NCBI GenBank assembly: GCA_030549495.1
Contig: JAUIRK010000734.1
Coordinates: forward strand, 372,001 to 436,000
Source: Nectonema munidae
Lineage: Eukaryota > Nematomorpha > Nectonematoida > Nectonematidae
Direction: 5' to 3'
Length of the DNA: 64,000 bases
Part shown: positions 22,878 to 35,200 of the stretch, in pieces
How positions within the stretch are numbered: position 1 is the stretch's first letter
Layout: each line of letters starts with the position of its first letter
Position numbers and translations under genes: made by a program
Notes under the pieces: generated by a model
Databases searched by the model: none
Seen by the model: only the letters and a program-made list of their open reading frames with translations
What the model was told of the DNA's origin: nothing

Positions 22878-23900
22878 CTAAAACCTTTTTTTACCATTAC
22901 GATATTTTCGATTGAAATTTTGGCGAGAAAATTTTTTTTTGCCACGAACATACCTTTTATGCTTGATGTCAATCTTGACGAAATTTAGCTTCACTTTTTT
23001 CAGCCGTCCAAAACGCCTAGCACCAGAATTATCTGATTTTTTGGATTTCAAATCTTGCACAGATCTCGCAAAATGGCCCTTGTCTTTTCCCTTTGTCAAC
23101 TTATTTTCTTGATCATGAGAAATTGAGTGTTTTCTTTCCTCTTTTGTTTTAGCTCGTGCATTTGCACTCCTTACTTCGTCCACAATTTCTTTAAAATGGC
23201 GGCTCACATGACGCGATTCTTCTTTCCGCCAAAACAACATCCCTTCTTCATCCACGAAGTCCAATACCCTAACAAGACAAGAACGCAAACTTGAAGGAGG
23301 AGGAGGAGCCGAGGAAGAACTTTCCAAACCCATCTCATCTTCAATAGTATCGCAGAAACTTTCTGAAGTGTTACAAAGTGCATTTGCGCAATCATTCACA
23401 AAAGTTGTATTTTCATCGCCATTTTCTTCAACCAAAGCCAATCCCGATTCTTTATTTTTTGGGAGGAAAAACAAGGGCTGAGATTTGGCTTCGATGTTTT
23501 GGAAGCAAGAGAGAAAAACGCAATTGCGTCTTCTAATGAATGAATTACGCGCAATTTTTGATGCAAGTGAATATTCGGAAATAAACCAAAAAGAATTTGC
23601 CGTGTCACTTTCCTCTGCTGAAGTTTGGCGAGTAATGGCACTAGAGGGTAACGCAACCTTAATCTCTGGACGAGAAGATGAACGGGCAAGTTTGGGCTTC
23701 GTTTGAATGGGAGGAGTTCGATTCCTTGTCAAATTATTTTGCATGGCAAAAGCGCGCATTTTCTCTTCAACGTCTTCGCAAGAAAAAGAAAACCGCGCGT
23801 TCTCTTGACTGCTAGAATATAAAAGTTGCTTTCCATCTTCATAATCTCCACCTTTGTCAGCGTGACAACTCCAACCACTAAGTCGGCGACTGCTTTTCAT
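22878..23900 (-). CDS. Unrecognised basic-tailed protein, 340 residues
   Basis: I do not recognise this protein. Its length, mixed composition and lower AT content than its surroundings argue that it is a host exon or intronless gene. Residues 60-100 are Ser/Arg/Pro-rich with likely phosphosites, 'SSSSAPPPPSS' (194-204) is a low-complexity linker, and 'LRSCLVRVLDFVDEEGMLFW' (205-224) is the most structured-looking block. From about 245 to the end the protein is strongly basic (for example 'KKVKLNFVKIDIKHKRYVRG', 301-320), which suggests nuclear or RNA binding; that is inference. There is no signal peptide or membrane helix. Upstream of the ATG the frame stays open back to a good splice-acceptor-like tract (polypyrimidine then TTTAG near 23929), so an upstream exon and an earlier start are possible. 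Confidence 0.7.
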   Translation of the reverse strand: MKSSRRLSGWSCHADKGGDYEDGKQLLYSSSQENARFSFSCEDVEEKMRAFAMQNNLTRNRTPPIQTKPKLARSSSRPEIKVALPSSAITRQTSAEESDTANSFWFISEYSLASKIARNSFIRRRNCVFLSCFQNIEAKSQPLFFLPKNKESGLALVEENGDENTTFVNDCANALCNTSESFCDTIEDEMGLESSSSAPPPPSSLRSCLVRVLDFVDEEGMLFWRKEESRHVSRHFKEIVDEVRSANARAKTKEERKHSISHDQENKLTKGKDKGHFARSVQDLKSKKSDNSGARRFGRLKKVKLNFVKIDIKHKRYVRGKKKFSRQNFNRKYRNGKKRF

Positions 23901-23929
23901 TGCATGATAAATTGCAGAAATCCTCTAAA

Positions 23930-25342
23930 GGAATGAATAAAATAAAAAGCTTACTTTTTGAGGCACCAGAAATTAGCTATTTTTCCTTTTTTAATCTTAA
24001 TATTGACGAGGATATTTAAGAAGTCGGCGCTTTTGAAAAATCAAAACCACCGAGCAAACTTCAAAACGATACTTTTTTACAGGTGATTCAAATATCTTTT
24101 ATTTATTTACTTAACTTTTTTTTAATTTAACTTTATTTATTTACTTAACTTTTTTTTTCAAATATCTTTTACTTATCTTTCTTTTTAATTTCCAATATCT
24201 TTTACTTTTTGTTATGATATGAAAATTAAGGAGGCCTATATTATTGTTAAGCTTAATGAAGGTATCATACATTTCCTATGTTTCAAAAAATAAATATATA
24301 TATGCATTTCATTTGATATTTAGAGAATGTTATTTTTGAATAAAGAAAAAAACAAAGGAAGACCTGGTTATTGTAACAAATTTTCACTGAAAACAACCCA
24401 CTTTTAACTGAATTTTGTGTATTCAAATGCAACTGAATTTGAATGAAGAAAGAGACATTGTGAACGAATGTATGATATATTTCTCATATTCATAAAAATG
24501 ATAAATTTTATAAGCATTTGTTTTAAATATCATTTTTATAAGAAAGTTTTTACAAATGTTAATTTTTTATAACAAAATTTTGTGAATAAAATAGAATAAT
24601 CTTATTTTTCAGTAAAAAATTATAGGAAGGAAAGAATAAAAATGGTCATTTACCTGCCTAGAAGCAAAGAAGGACTTTAAATAAAAAAAAAAGACTTTTT
24701 TAGTTTTAAATTCTTTTAACATTTTTTTAGCAACTTTAAAGACTCCTTATTTTCATGCGTAAATTTAAAAGCGAAGCATGGCAAAGATAGAAAACACTCA
24801 CAAAGAGCGTTTATTTTTAAGCAGAGGGCTTCCTCCATCTCGATAAAAGTTTTGTGTGGAACGGAAAGGACATAGAAATCAGACACTTTATTTGGGAATT
24901 ATTTGGAAAGAATTAAAATACGCGTGTGCTTCCTTTCTTTCAGAGGTTGCGATTCTACGAATTCGTTGAGTCGTTTCTATTGCAGCCAACTCATTGTAAT
25001 TGAACATACAAAATAAATTGAAGTCATGGGAGAGAAACTTGAATAAAAATGACTACTTCAGCGCCCTACGAACTAAGTTGGGTAAACATGCTAATGCTTC
25101 ACTAGGCGTTAAAATTTTTTCAAAGTGAGAAAAGAAATCGAGTGTGTATTAGACCAGTTAGAGTATTGATGGCAAAAGAGCAGACATTAATTTAAATCTT
25201 AGAATTAAAAAAGAAAAGTAACAAAACGTCATTTATTTTCGATGACTTTGTGGAAGCATAAAAATAAATGTTATCTAAATCATGTTTCGAACGCATCGAA
25301 GGGTTGAAATACTAGTATCCGATTACACGCAGTCTAGACCAG
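23930..25342. other. Non-coding upstream region
   Basis: AT-rich sequence with a short imprecise repetition of 'CTTTTATTTATTTACTTAAC' words near 24095-24195. No gene was found. It may hold the promoter and 5' exon of the 22878-23900 gene. Confidence 0.4.
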
Positions 25343-27421
25343 AGGTGGCCAACCTTTTCTAGAATAAGTGCCAATCATGTTAATTCTGAATTGCGAGGTG
25401 CTAAAAACTTAATTTAATTAATGTTTCCAAATATACATTTAAAATCTTAAAAGGATTATTTTTTATATTGGCCACTTTTCCATAATAATCTTTGCAAAAT
25501 AAAAGATCAAAATTTTCCTTCTGGCGTAATTTATTCCTTCAAATTTTAGATGCTAAGTTAAAAAATAAAGAATAAACAGGGAATTAATGAGATTTTTGAA
25601 ATAGGTCTGATATCGCTATGCTAATGAAATTTGGAGTTAGCTTCAATAACAGAAAAAGTTAAACAACTATCCAAGTTAGAATCTGTTAATCATGATTTAT
25701 ATTTGTTTTTAATCATTATCATTGAAGAAAAAGCTTGTTCACATCGCTATGTACAACATATATTTTTGGAAAACTTCCGGCAAGAGGTTTTTTCTTCTTC
25801 AAAATCGCTAAAACGACTACCAAACGACTCTTGCAATAACTTTAATTATTCTGAGTACTTTGTGAAGGTGCATACATTTTTACACGGTGTCCCCCCTAAA
25901 ATTGTCAAAGACTAAAAAATTCTAGTCGATTACAAAATCACTGATATTTTGTGGTCGACGAGGAATCGTTTTACGTGGTCACAGAGATGACGACACAGAA
26001 AAATGGAAATTTTAAAGAACTTTTAAACTTTCGAATAGACTCTGGGGATCACATTTTAGCAGAACATATTGCAAATTGTAAAAAAAATGCAAAATACACC
26101 TCTAAAACATGCCAAAATGAATTACTAGGGTGTATTAAGTCATATCCAGAATGAAATTGTGAAAGAAATATATCAACAGCCATTTGGACCACACTTTGGA
26201 CTACAATGTGATGAGTTAAATGACATAAGTAACTGGGAAAAACCGAGAATCGTATTGCGTTATACACGTGACAATAACCCTGTGGAACGATTATTTGAAT
26301 TTGTGCAATGTGAAGGCACAATTGGGTTAATTTGTGACAATGTCATTAAATCACTTTCATCTGCTAGCATTGATGTGAAGTGCTGCCGTTCTCAAACAAT
26401 GGATGGGCAGCAAATATGCCCGGAAAATACAATGGTTTTGCCGCAAAATTCCAAGAAGTTTCTCCAAAGGCAACATATCACTACTGCAGTAACCACGATT
26501 TGAATCTAGTCCTCTGCAAGAGTTGTCAGGTGCGGGAAGTGCATGTGATGTTGGATGCACTGAAGCAACTTGGAATTTTTTTCATTCACAGAAGTAACAC
26601 TGAAGCAGTTGCTAAAGAATATTTCAAACGTACAATTTTTATACCGTTTTTGGATAATGTTAATGGATATAAGGTGTGGTACTCTTGCTAAAGCAGCTTT
26701 TCGTGGATTTTACCTACTACCAAACAATCTTAACAAAATCACAGAGGAAACAGTTTCTTCTCTAGTTGATTTCCATAACACTGATTTACCATCCTCTTCT
26801 ACATTTTCTCAAGAACTAGAGCTCTGGAAGAGGTTATGGTCTAGCCAGGAACACCGACCAGACACCATAACTTCCACGCTATCAGACAAAAGAACGTGTT
26901 CAACTCTATTTCCAAATGTTACAAAAATCTTACATTTTCTACAGCTGACAGCAGTTTCTTCAAGTGGAGTAGAACGCGGAAACTCAGCTTTAAAACATAT
27001 CAAAGGGGCATCGAGGAGTTCTATGGGAGAAGAAAGATTAAATGCACTTCTTCTTCTTCTTCTTTATGTATGCCAGGACATCAACATTGACGTCGAATCA
27101 GTCGTTGAAATGTATGCCAGGCAGCAGCCACGAAGAATGCTTCTTATCAATCCTCTAGCAGAGAAATAACTATACAGATTTTTTTTAATTAAATATTTTT
27201 TTGTCATTTAAGCAATAAACTATAATTCAAGACCTTTACTTAATTACTTGTTCTACCTAATAATGCTAATAAGGTTATTTACATGTCGCTCAACTGAATG
27301 AGGCTTTGCCCCCTGGGCCCCCACGAGGGCTTTGCCGTGGACCCAGTGGGGGCCTCAAGGCGGCCCCCAGACCCCCTGTCTACTTTGTGCGCCCCCTAAC
27401 TTCAATTCTTGGATTCACGCT
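25343..27421 (+). mobile_element. hAT element of DUF4371 / ZMYM type, partly deleted
   Basis: Plus-strand frames between 25951 and 27169 match the DUF4371-containing hAT transposase that resembles the '52 kDa repressor' family. Visible parts are 'NGNFKELLNFRIDSGDHILA', the first catalytic Asp in 'LQCDELNDIS', the second in 'MDGAANMPGKYNG', the C..H pair in 'YHYCSNHDLNLVL', and the Glu in 'SSGVERGNSALKHIKGASRS'. About 250 residues before 'VAKEYFKRTIFIPFLD' are missing, and there are at least three frame changes. A left end-like CAGAGGTGGCCAACC lies at about 25340. The right end is uncertain, near 27421, after a GC-rich subterminal block (27300-27385). The left end and the protein at 25631-25915 may belong to another nested element. 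Confidence 0.75.
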
Positions 27422-28234
27422 TAGTTACGACTTACAAGTACGCGTTTCAACGCAACTTTACTAGCAGGCTAGGCGGACTAGGTCTACTTGATCTCTGATG
27501 AATCATTTGCCATTCTTAGGATCTTATCTAGATAATTATAATTATATATCTAACTTAGTCCTACGTGTGAGTGCAAATCTGCGTTGAATTATTATTATTA
27601 GCCAGCGTGTGAACGTTTTTGTTCCACTAAATAATTACGTTGATCTATTATTATTATTATTATTATCATACCTAAAGTTAGATCATCTATATACATAGCT
27701 CTAAGCCCCTAGATCTATATAATTAATATACCGTACACAGCTATAAAAATAGAAATGTTATGCTAATAATTGGCAAGCACGAAATTGCATTAGAATTCTT
27801 CCCCAAAAATTTATAAAATTTCTTAGATAATAGATCTATCATCTATGCATTAGTTTAATAATAATCAAAAAAAATTTAAGAAATAAAAAATTTTGTGTTT
27901 CACTCCAAATATAACAGGAAACCTTTTTCTGATAATTCATTTCTTTGTTTTTCACCTGTTACTATCCATTTTATTTATTTTTTTCACTTTACTTTTTTGA
28001 AATATATTTTTTTACGTTTACGTATGGAAGAAATTAATAAAGATTTTAATTTGAAAGATTATAGGACAAATCGAAAGTCTCTAGAGAATCTTTAACACAA
28101 TTTGTGACGGCCTATTGCTCAATTTTGATTTTGAAAAAAATTAAAATCGTAATAAAAAATCAAAAATAAGAATTATATTTTATTTAAAATATGAAAGGAC
28201 ATTGTACGAATTTTACTACCTACTAAACTACTTA
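27422..28234. other. Non-coding stretch with ATT runs
   Basis: AT-rich DNA with short (ATT)n runs near 27590 and 27645-27665. No gene was found. Confidence 0.4.
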
Positions 28235-30115
28235 TTAAATTTTTGGATTCAGCCCTAAAATAAAGAGGCAACAAAATATTTTGGAGTTGGTGCGAAAAAT
28301 CTTAAGAAATGAAAGTTCGATACAAGACGAAGGTGAGAAGAAACACAGCCAACTTTTCTGAATGATTCTATTGAGACTTCTGTTTCTAAGGCTGTGCAAA
28401 CTAGAGATGAGGCAAATACAGCATCGGCCCTTCCAGACTGTTGGATTATCAAGCAATATTTCAAAATAAAAATATGATGGATTCATTATTCGTAGTAAGA
28501 AACTTGGTTGTGATCACTGTGCCAAATTTGATTCCATAAACATGAAGGGAATTTACATATCGATGGAATGGGGAAGTTACAGTAATATAGACCTAGAAAA
28601 GAAAAAAACATCCAGCAAGCATCTCTCAGAAAAAAATGACCGAGCATTTTTCATCAAAAGCCCAGGAAATTTTTTTAAGCATCTATGAGATTGAACCAGA
28701 AACACGTTGTAACGTTTTCAATACAATATACAGTTTAGGAAAGGGAAGCAGACCATTTTCTGATGTTGAAGATAAGATTGAGCTTCAAATAAAAAATGGA
28801 GTTGGTATGGGTGTTGGACTTCATTCTCGTAAACCTGCCGTAAAAATAGTTGATCTCATTGCAAATGAGATAAAGAAAATTATTCACTAAAATTATTGAA
28901 CAAAATTCAGAAGCTTCAGCCACATCTAATAAGCCTGTGCTTATAATATTTTTAGAGATTGAAGATTGTGATCTATCACGAAACAATGTTCCTAGATTTG
29001 ATTGAATTAGAAGGACACAGAGGAGAAGCAATATCCTTGTTAAAAAGTTAGTACTCTGTTGGATTTGAATGGCCGAAATACTGGGGTAGGCACTAGACTA
29101 AATTGTTTTCCTAACATTGTCCTTTGGCTTAATGAAATAAAAAAAGTAAATCACTTCAAAATATTAATGGATAAAATCTACAGAATCTTTCAATAATCAA
29201 ATAAAAGTCAATTGGAACTCTTCAAAATTTCGGAAGATATTGGGCAACAAATTCTGAAGATGGCGGGGTTCTTTGACCAAGATAGGGTGCATGCAGTTTA
29301 AGATCTGCACTGGCTGCGTGGCATGCGTATCCAGCATTGTATAATTTTTTTCTCGACAACCCATTCAGGAATTGCTGCCCGTCTTTGCAACAAATATTTC
29401 TTGGTAGATTTAGCACTGATGATAGACATACTTCAAGAAATGTCCGTACTTTCTAATGCTTTCTTTGCCAAAGAAAACTTTCTGTTGCCAGAAGTGAAAA
29501 ACTAATAAAAAGATATATAAAATCATTTGAAATGCTTAAAGAAAATAAGAGGGCTCCTTGAGGTAATAATAGAAAACATAAAAAGGTCAATGAACTGTGA
29601 TCATTTAACATCAAAGAACAATAATAAACAAAATGGCAATAAGTTACATAAACTTCTGAACTTGCTTGAGCCAATCAGGAAGTTGTTGTACCCTAGAACA
29701 AGCAGAATCATTTTATTAAAAATTTTCATCACGACATTCATATTAACAATTTTCGTGACTATGTGGAAAGTGTCCTACAAAATTTCAACAATCCTGTGAT
29801 TCCACAAAGTGTACAAAAGGCTAGACATATTGTCAGTACTATTGCTGTCAGTTCTGCAGATGGAGAAGGAGGCTTTTCAAAAATGAATATAATATATTCA
29901 GATAAAAGAAACCTTCTGACAGTTGGAAATAATCAAACTTGATGACAATTAATCTCATTGGACTCCCATTAGATTCATGGGATGCCACTCCTTCAGTAAA
30001 AACATGCTTTAGGAAAAATCATAGTGCTGATGATAACAGAGTTAAACAAAAAAAAAACTAAAGACAAAGATGACAATCAAATTGCTATCTGGAAATTTTT
30101 AAAGTGAAAGATCAC
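28235..30115 (+). mobile_element. hAT element of KIAA1586-like type, decayed
   Basis: Plus-strand frames follow the hAT-derived KIAA1586-like protein. They show 'RSKKLGCDHCAKFDS' (a BED-like Cys pair) near 28490, 'KNGVGMGVGLHSRKP' near 28790, 'FLDLIELEGHRGEAI' near 28990, '[20 protein letters not shown]'-like sequence near 29405-29465, and the C-terminal 'AVSSADGEGGFSKMNIIYSD' with 'KRNLLTVGNN' near 29850-29940. In the last block the family has S.AEGER.FS.MN.I.TD.RN.L, so the conserved Glu core is recognisable. There are multiple stops and frameshifts. Terminal repeats were not identified. Confidence 0.75.
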
Positions 30116-31554
30116 AAATGTCAATAAAAGTTTTGTATTTTTGTCATTATTTTTGTTTGTCAAAATAAGAATATTCAATGAAAACGAAACATTAAAACAC
30201 ATCTAAATAAAGTATAATAAATATATTTTTTCCTTAGAAAACTAAAGTATTCACAAAATTATAGTGACATTTATTAACAGTGACTCAAGAATATTAGCTT
30301 AACTCAAGAATATACCTATTATGGTTAAAAATCCAAGTAAATATTATCGATAAAAAGAAGCAGATGTACAAACTTTTATAGCTTATATTTTCTATCATGA
30401 TTGTTACTTAAATATACAGCAAAATATAAAAAAAATAATTGAATAAACACACTAATAAGTGTCAGTAAGCGCTTTTTATGAAATATACCAAATTAAAAGT
30501 AATATAAATTGTATATACTACATATAATATAATATAAATTGGTCTCTATCGGGACAATATGGCATGCTGCTAGTGAGAGAACCTGTTAAAATATTTAAAT
30601 CCCACGACGATGCACCAATTTCCGCGGGTCTAGACGATGGGTCATAAATCTTATAATTTTTTTGCTTTCTTACCTTTCTAGTTGATATCTTATTACCAAA
30701 AGATTCAATTTGCTTCCACTTTGAAAAATGAAATATAGTTTGGAGCCGCAAAAAACATTATAAACTTTTTGTTTTATACACATTTTTATGCTCCAACTAA
30801 GTAATAAAACTAACAGAAGTTCGATGTGCCTATATGTGTCTTTTTTTAGATAAAATAAACAGTGAAATCTGATGATAATATTTTATATCACATAATAATG
30901 AAAAAATCCTGTTATTTCTTAATAATTAACAAAAGATGACATAAAAATTATATTTTTTCAAAAGCAAGGAGCCACTAAGAAAATGCAATAAAGCCGCAAG
31001 GTTTCGAGATCTTGTCTAGACCATAAAATTAATGCGGACTAGACAATACAACTGTGCTACGCATGTATACGACACAAAATAGGTGTCAACAAGGCTAAAT
31101 AAAATGGCACAATACACTGGCTGTAGTCAAAGTTCTTAGTTTATTAAAAATGCTAAAAGGCAAAATGTCACAATATTGTCAAAACACGCCTACCCACGCT
31201 AAACGCTATTTTTGAGATTTTAAGTGGCTAGTTGAGTATAGACATCTCCTTAACGATAAAGGCTTTATTTTTAATTTTATTGATTTAAAAATATTAAAAT
31301 ATATATTCTACAAAAAAAGGATCTTACTCAAAGAGTTTAACTTAATAATTGTCAAAATTTTAGAATAATCTTTTGTGGGGTATGCATAAAATTTACGAAC
31401 AGACAAACGCAGTCTCGAAAAAAACAATCTATAAAAAAAATCTCGGCTTTACTTGATCTTAAATTAAATATGTTAAAAGAAGAAAAACGGTGCAAGACAT
31501 TTAATTACTGTATTTGAAAAAAGTTATTAAAAATAAATGCTCGTAAAAAAGTTT
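30116..31554. other. Unassigned AT-rich region
   Basis: A minus-strand frame at 30518-30751 (77 residues) is less AT-rich at its end but is unrecognised. Words such as GGAGCCGCA recur near 30741 and 30985, which may be remnants of an element end. Nothing else is supported. Confidence 0.35.
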
Positions 31555-31566
31555 ACTTTCCAACAG

Positions 31567-31754
31567 TTGGTTGGTTGGTTGGTTGGTTTGAGATATCAAA
31601 GCACTTTCAACCGTAAGGCTATATGCTCCCATTATGCTTAAGATAGTTAATCACAATTTTTGTAAATTTGTTTTAGAGTTGGGAGCCTTGGGGATCGAAC
31701 CCCTGACCTTCAACTGTTAAGCTGAGAGGTACACCCTAACAACCATTGAGGCTC
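31567..31754 (-). repeat. tRNA-derived SINE, copy 1
   Basis: On the minus strand this starts with a tRNA-like head. GAGCCTC pairs with GGCTC at the end of the tRNA part (6 of 7 acceptor pairs), and there is an A-box-like stretch and a good B box (GGGTTCGATCCCC). A body of about 90 bp and a (GGTT)n/(AACC)n tail follow. Direct repeats of 12 bp, actttccaacag, flank it exactly (31555-31566 and 31755-31766). The second repeat includes the first three bases (CAG) of the hAT MITE at 31764, so the SINE landed on the hAT's edge after the hAT was there. Confidence 0.85.
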
Positions 31755-31763
31755 ACTTTCCAA

Positions 31764-32269
31764 CAGTGCCCGCGCTAAAGCTAAATTTCAAGGGGGGCTA
31801 AAATGGGGCAAAGAAACACATTTGCAAAAAATTTATTTCCTATATTACTTTATATCCTATATTATTTTGCTGAAAAGCATGAAGTACTTCTGTATAAAAA
31901 CCTATAGAAATCTCCAAATCACCAGATTAAGAGCCTCAATGTTTGTTAGCGTGTACCTATCAGCTTAACAGTTGAAGGTCAGGGGTTCGATCCCCAAGGC
32001 TCGCAACTCTAAAAACAAATTCACAAAAACTGTGATTAACCATCTTAAGCATAATGCGAGCATATAGCCTTATGGCTGAAAGTGCTTTGATATCTCCAAC
32101 CAACCATACACCAGCATTTATATAAGATTATTGTGTACAATTTTTGCTTATTTATTTTTCCTTTAAAAAGTGCATGGGGAAAAACCAAAAATTTTAGGGT
32201 GGGGGGGGGGGCAAAGATTAATACAGGGGGGGCACGTGCCCCAAAATTATATAGGTAGCGCGGGCACTG
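31764..32269. mobile_element. hAT-type MITE with CAGTGCCCGCGCTA ends
   Basis: The perfect inverted ends CAGTGCCCGCGCTA and TAGCGCGGGCACTG are flanked by perfect 8-bp target duplications ctttccaa (31756-31763 and 32270-32277). The inside has no transposase, carries a G11 run at 32201-32211, and hosts a SINE at 31931-32107. Perfect ends and duplications argue for a fairly recent insertion. Confidence 0.92.
31931..32107 (+). repeat. tRNA-derived SINE, copy 2
   Basis: This is the same SINE family as 31567-31754 but on the plus strand, so the two form an inverted pair about 180 bp apart. Head GAGCCTC, B box GGGTTCGATCCCC and the AACC-type tail are all present. It sits inside the hAT MITE. Flanking duplications are not clear. 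A complete tRNA gene is excluded, because the acceptor stem has a mismatch, the anticodon loop is irregular and SINE body sequence follows. Confidence 0.8.
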
Positions 32270-32299
32270 CTTTCCAACGTTAGTTGATATGCTTGTACG

Positions 32300-35200
32300 A
32301 ATTGCTTGATAAAGGCGAAATAAAAAGTAGTATTAATGGAGCAACGTCTAAAATAGGTAACTTAACAAGGTAGATTGGGAATTTTGGGGTGGGATACAAT
32401 TGCTAATAGGGAGGAACGGAGATCTGATAAATTTAGTAGTATCAATGATTTTAAGGCGTTGAGGTGAGAATATTAAGCAGTGGAGGATGATGTGAATAGG
32501 AGTTTAAATGTGGGGGCATCCAAATCTGCAAAAATGTTTGGAGTGTAATTTTATGTTGAAAAGTTATGCATAGTATAGACAATGTGCGCTGAAACATCGT
32601 AATATGTTACGTGGAAGTGTAAAAGTTGTATTCAGAGTGAATTCGGCTAAACTGGAAGGTATCTTATTAAGCCATTCATTTGTTATTGAGTTATTTAGAA
32701 ATGGTCCTAAAGTTGGTAAAGGGAAAGATGAGTTTAGAAAGTATTGTGAAGAAGAGAGAGTGGACTTTGAAATGTAGTCGACTAAGAAGTTTTCAAGAGA
32801 GATGAATGAGAGGGACACGAAAAGAGTTTTATTGTGAAGTGTTTACTGAGGTTGATTAGTTTTTCAGCTAGGTTTAGTGTGGATAGAGAGATTTTTCTGT
32901 CAAGTTGAAGATCTTTTATTGTGTTTTGTGAATCTGTGTAGATAGTGATATAATTTTAATTAGATTTGAAATAAGGTTGGCTCTGATGAAGTACATGCTT
33001 TTAAGAATGCTAAGATTTCGGTTTCATACGATGAAATGAGATTGTTTGTAACTATGTGCTGTATGTGAAAAGGTTGGCGAGTCTTGTAATTAAAGAGGGC
33101 ATATGCAGCAGCTGCATCATTAATACTCTATCTTACACAAATTTTCCTATAATTCCTATGTACATTCATGAAAATAAAATGTTCTATACATTTTAATATA
33201 TTTTTCTCTATGCTTGCTATGTACATCCATGTTATTTAAATTTCTCTATACTTCCTATGTAGATTCATCTTAACTAAATGTTTCCTATGCTTGTTATGTA
33301 CATCCATGCAAAGAAAATTTCTATACATTTTAATATATTTTTCACTATATACATTATACATTTAAAATCAAAAAAGGGTTAATTTATTTGGGCCTCTTGA
33401 GTGAATAGTAGGGCTGTAATTGAGGGAAGTAGGTTATGAGTGCTATATACTGTTCGATGAGGGAGTTGAAAAGCCCAGCGATAGGGAAGTGTGGGCTGAG
33501 TAGAAGTTTTCAAAGTTGTGTGGAGTAGGTGTTGTGTAGAAGATGCTTAGGTACTTTTTAATGATATTTTGAGATATAGGTGTAATGGCAAGGTGTGTGT
33601 GAAAAAATTAAGTTTTGATTTAGAGGTTGTATGAAATACATTGGTAATGGTGAGAAGGCAGAGGCGATGTATTTTTAAAATATGGATCTCTGGAATTTGA
33701 GGAAACTTCCCAAGCCATATTGAATGGCTGGAAGTATGATTGAGGTGTATATCAATTTGCTAATTTTATGATGGAGACCCCATTTATATGAGATTGCCTT
33801 TTTAACTGAAAAAAGTAATGTTGACAGTTTAGCGTGAATGTTTTTAAAGTAAGTTGTTAATTTCAGATTTGATTGGAGTGTGATGCTAAGGTATTTTATA
33901 TATGGTTCGGGGTAAGTTGTAATAATGCGTTAAGTTTTAGTGGTAGTGCAATAGTTCTTTTTGGTGTAAAGAGTAAATCAGGTTCAGGGTGTTATTAATG
34001 TTGTTTGATTAAAGTGTTTCTGAGAAAATGGATAAAATTTCATCAGAGTAGCATTGGGAGAAGTTTGAGTTAAAGTTTATGAAGTGAAGTAAAGGGTTTA
34101 TGGGAATTAACAAAAAACATCTGATAGATAGATACTGTATGGAGTCGAGAGGGTTAATGTTTGGAAGTATTTGAACTTATTATGTAAAAGAACAAGAATA
34201 CGATTCTGGAAGTAATTGGAAATAAATTTGATGATATAAGTAGTGTATTTCTTATAAATAAGGTTGTTGATGATGGGAGAGTTCTATGCTGAATTGAAGA
34301 CATTTTAAATGTCTAGAAAGATCGTTGTTGCGGTGTGCTGATTTTTTAAGTATTTATTCTAGAAATATATAGTGAGGGCGGTCAGAGCCAATTCCGTTCC
34401 CCTATTTGGTAAATATGCAAATTGGTTAGGGTATATTAAGTTATACTTATGGATGTATTGAATCATTCGTTTTCGGTCTCCAATTATTAATTTGACTATG
34501 ATCTCGGGTTGGTTTAGGAATGAGTATTATTTTGCATACTTTCCAAATAGAGAAGAAGTAGCTTATTTTGAGGCAAGCATTTTAGATATTAAGAACGTGG
34601 GGATGTAAAATGTGATAGCTTTTTTTTTAATATATTTAATGGATATATGGTCAAGGCTCTTGGAAGGAGTGGATCGCATGGAGTGTATAGTTTTGTTCAG
34701 TTCTCTGGTTGTGATTTTGGGAAAGGAGTATATAATATTGTTTGTAAGGTAAGTATTAGATTTCATTCTTGAGAATGTGATCAATGTTGTCAGTATTGAT
34801 GTTGTCTGAAAGGAATAGTGTATTGAGGAGTGGATGATTGATATGAGTGCAAATGTGATCGTTAGAGAACAAAATTGAGAGTGATGCAGGGTGTTTTTTG
34901 CGTGTAAATTTGTTAAAGATAGCCCATTGGTTTGATGGTATTTGATTGTAGAAATTCTTTCATGATTATTTTTTCGCGTATATGATTTCTGGTTCATATT
35001 TCTTTTTGAGGGAGGTATTGATGGATGTTTTGATGGTTGTAATATTCAAATTGTGGAATTCCTTTGTGTGATTCTTTTCCACCTTTATTTGAATGCATGT
35101 CTTTTCTATAATTTTATCATTTGAATGTTATATATTCCCTATCTATCTCTGTTATAACTTTTATAATTCCTAATTTAAATACTACTTCGATCTTCCTTTC

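Noticed and set aside
31567-31586. (GGTT)n as telomeric repeat
   Set aside because: It is only about five units and is the tail of the SINE.
31680-32010. Functional tRNA genes
   Set aside because: The tRNA-like parts have an acceptor mismatch and an irregular anticodon loop, and are continuous with SINE bodies and tails.
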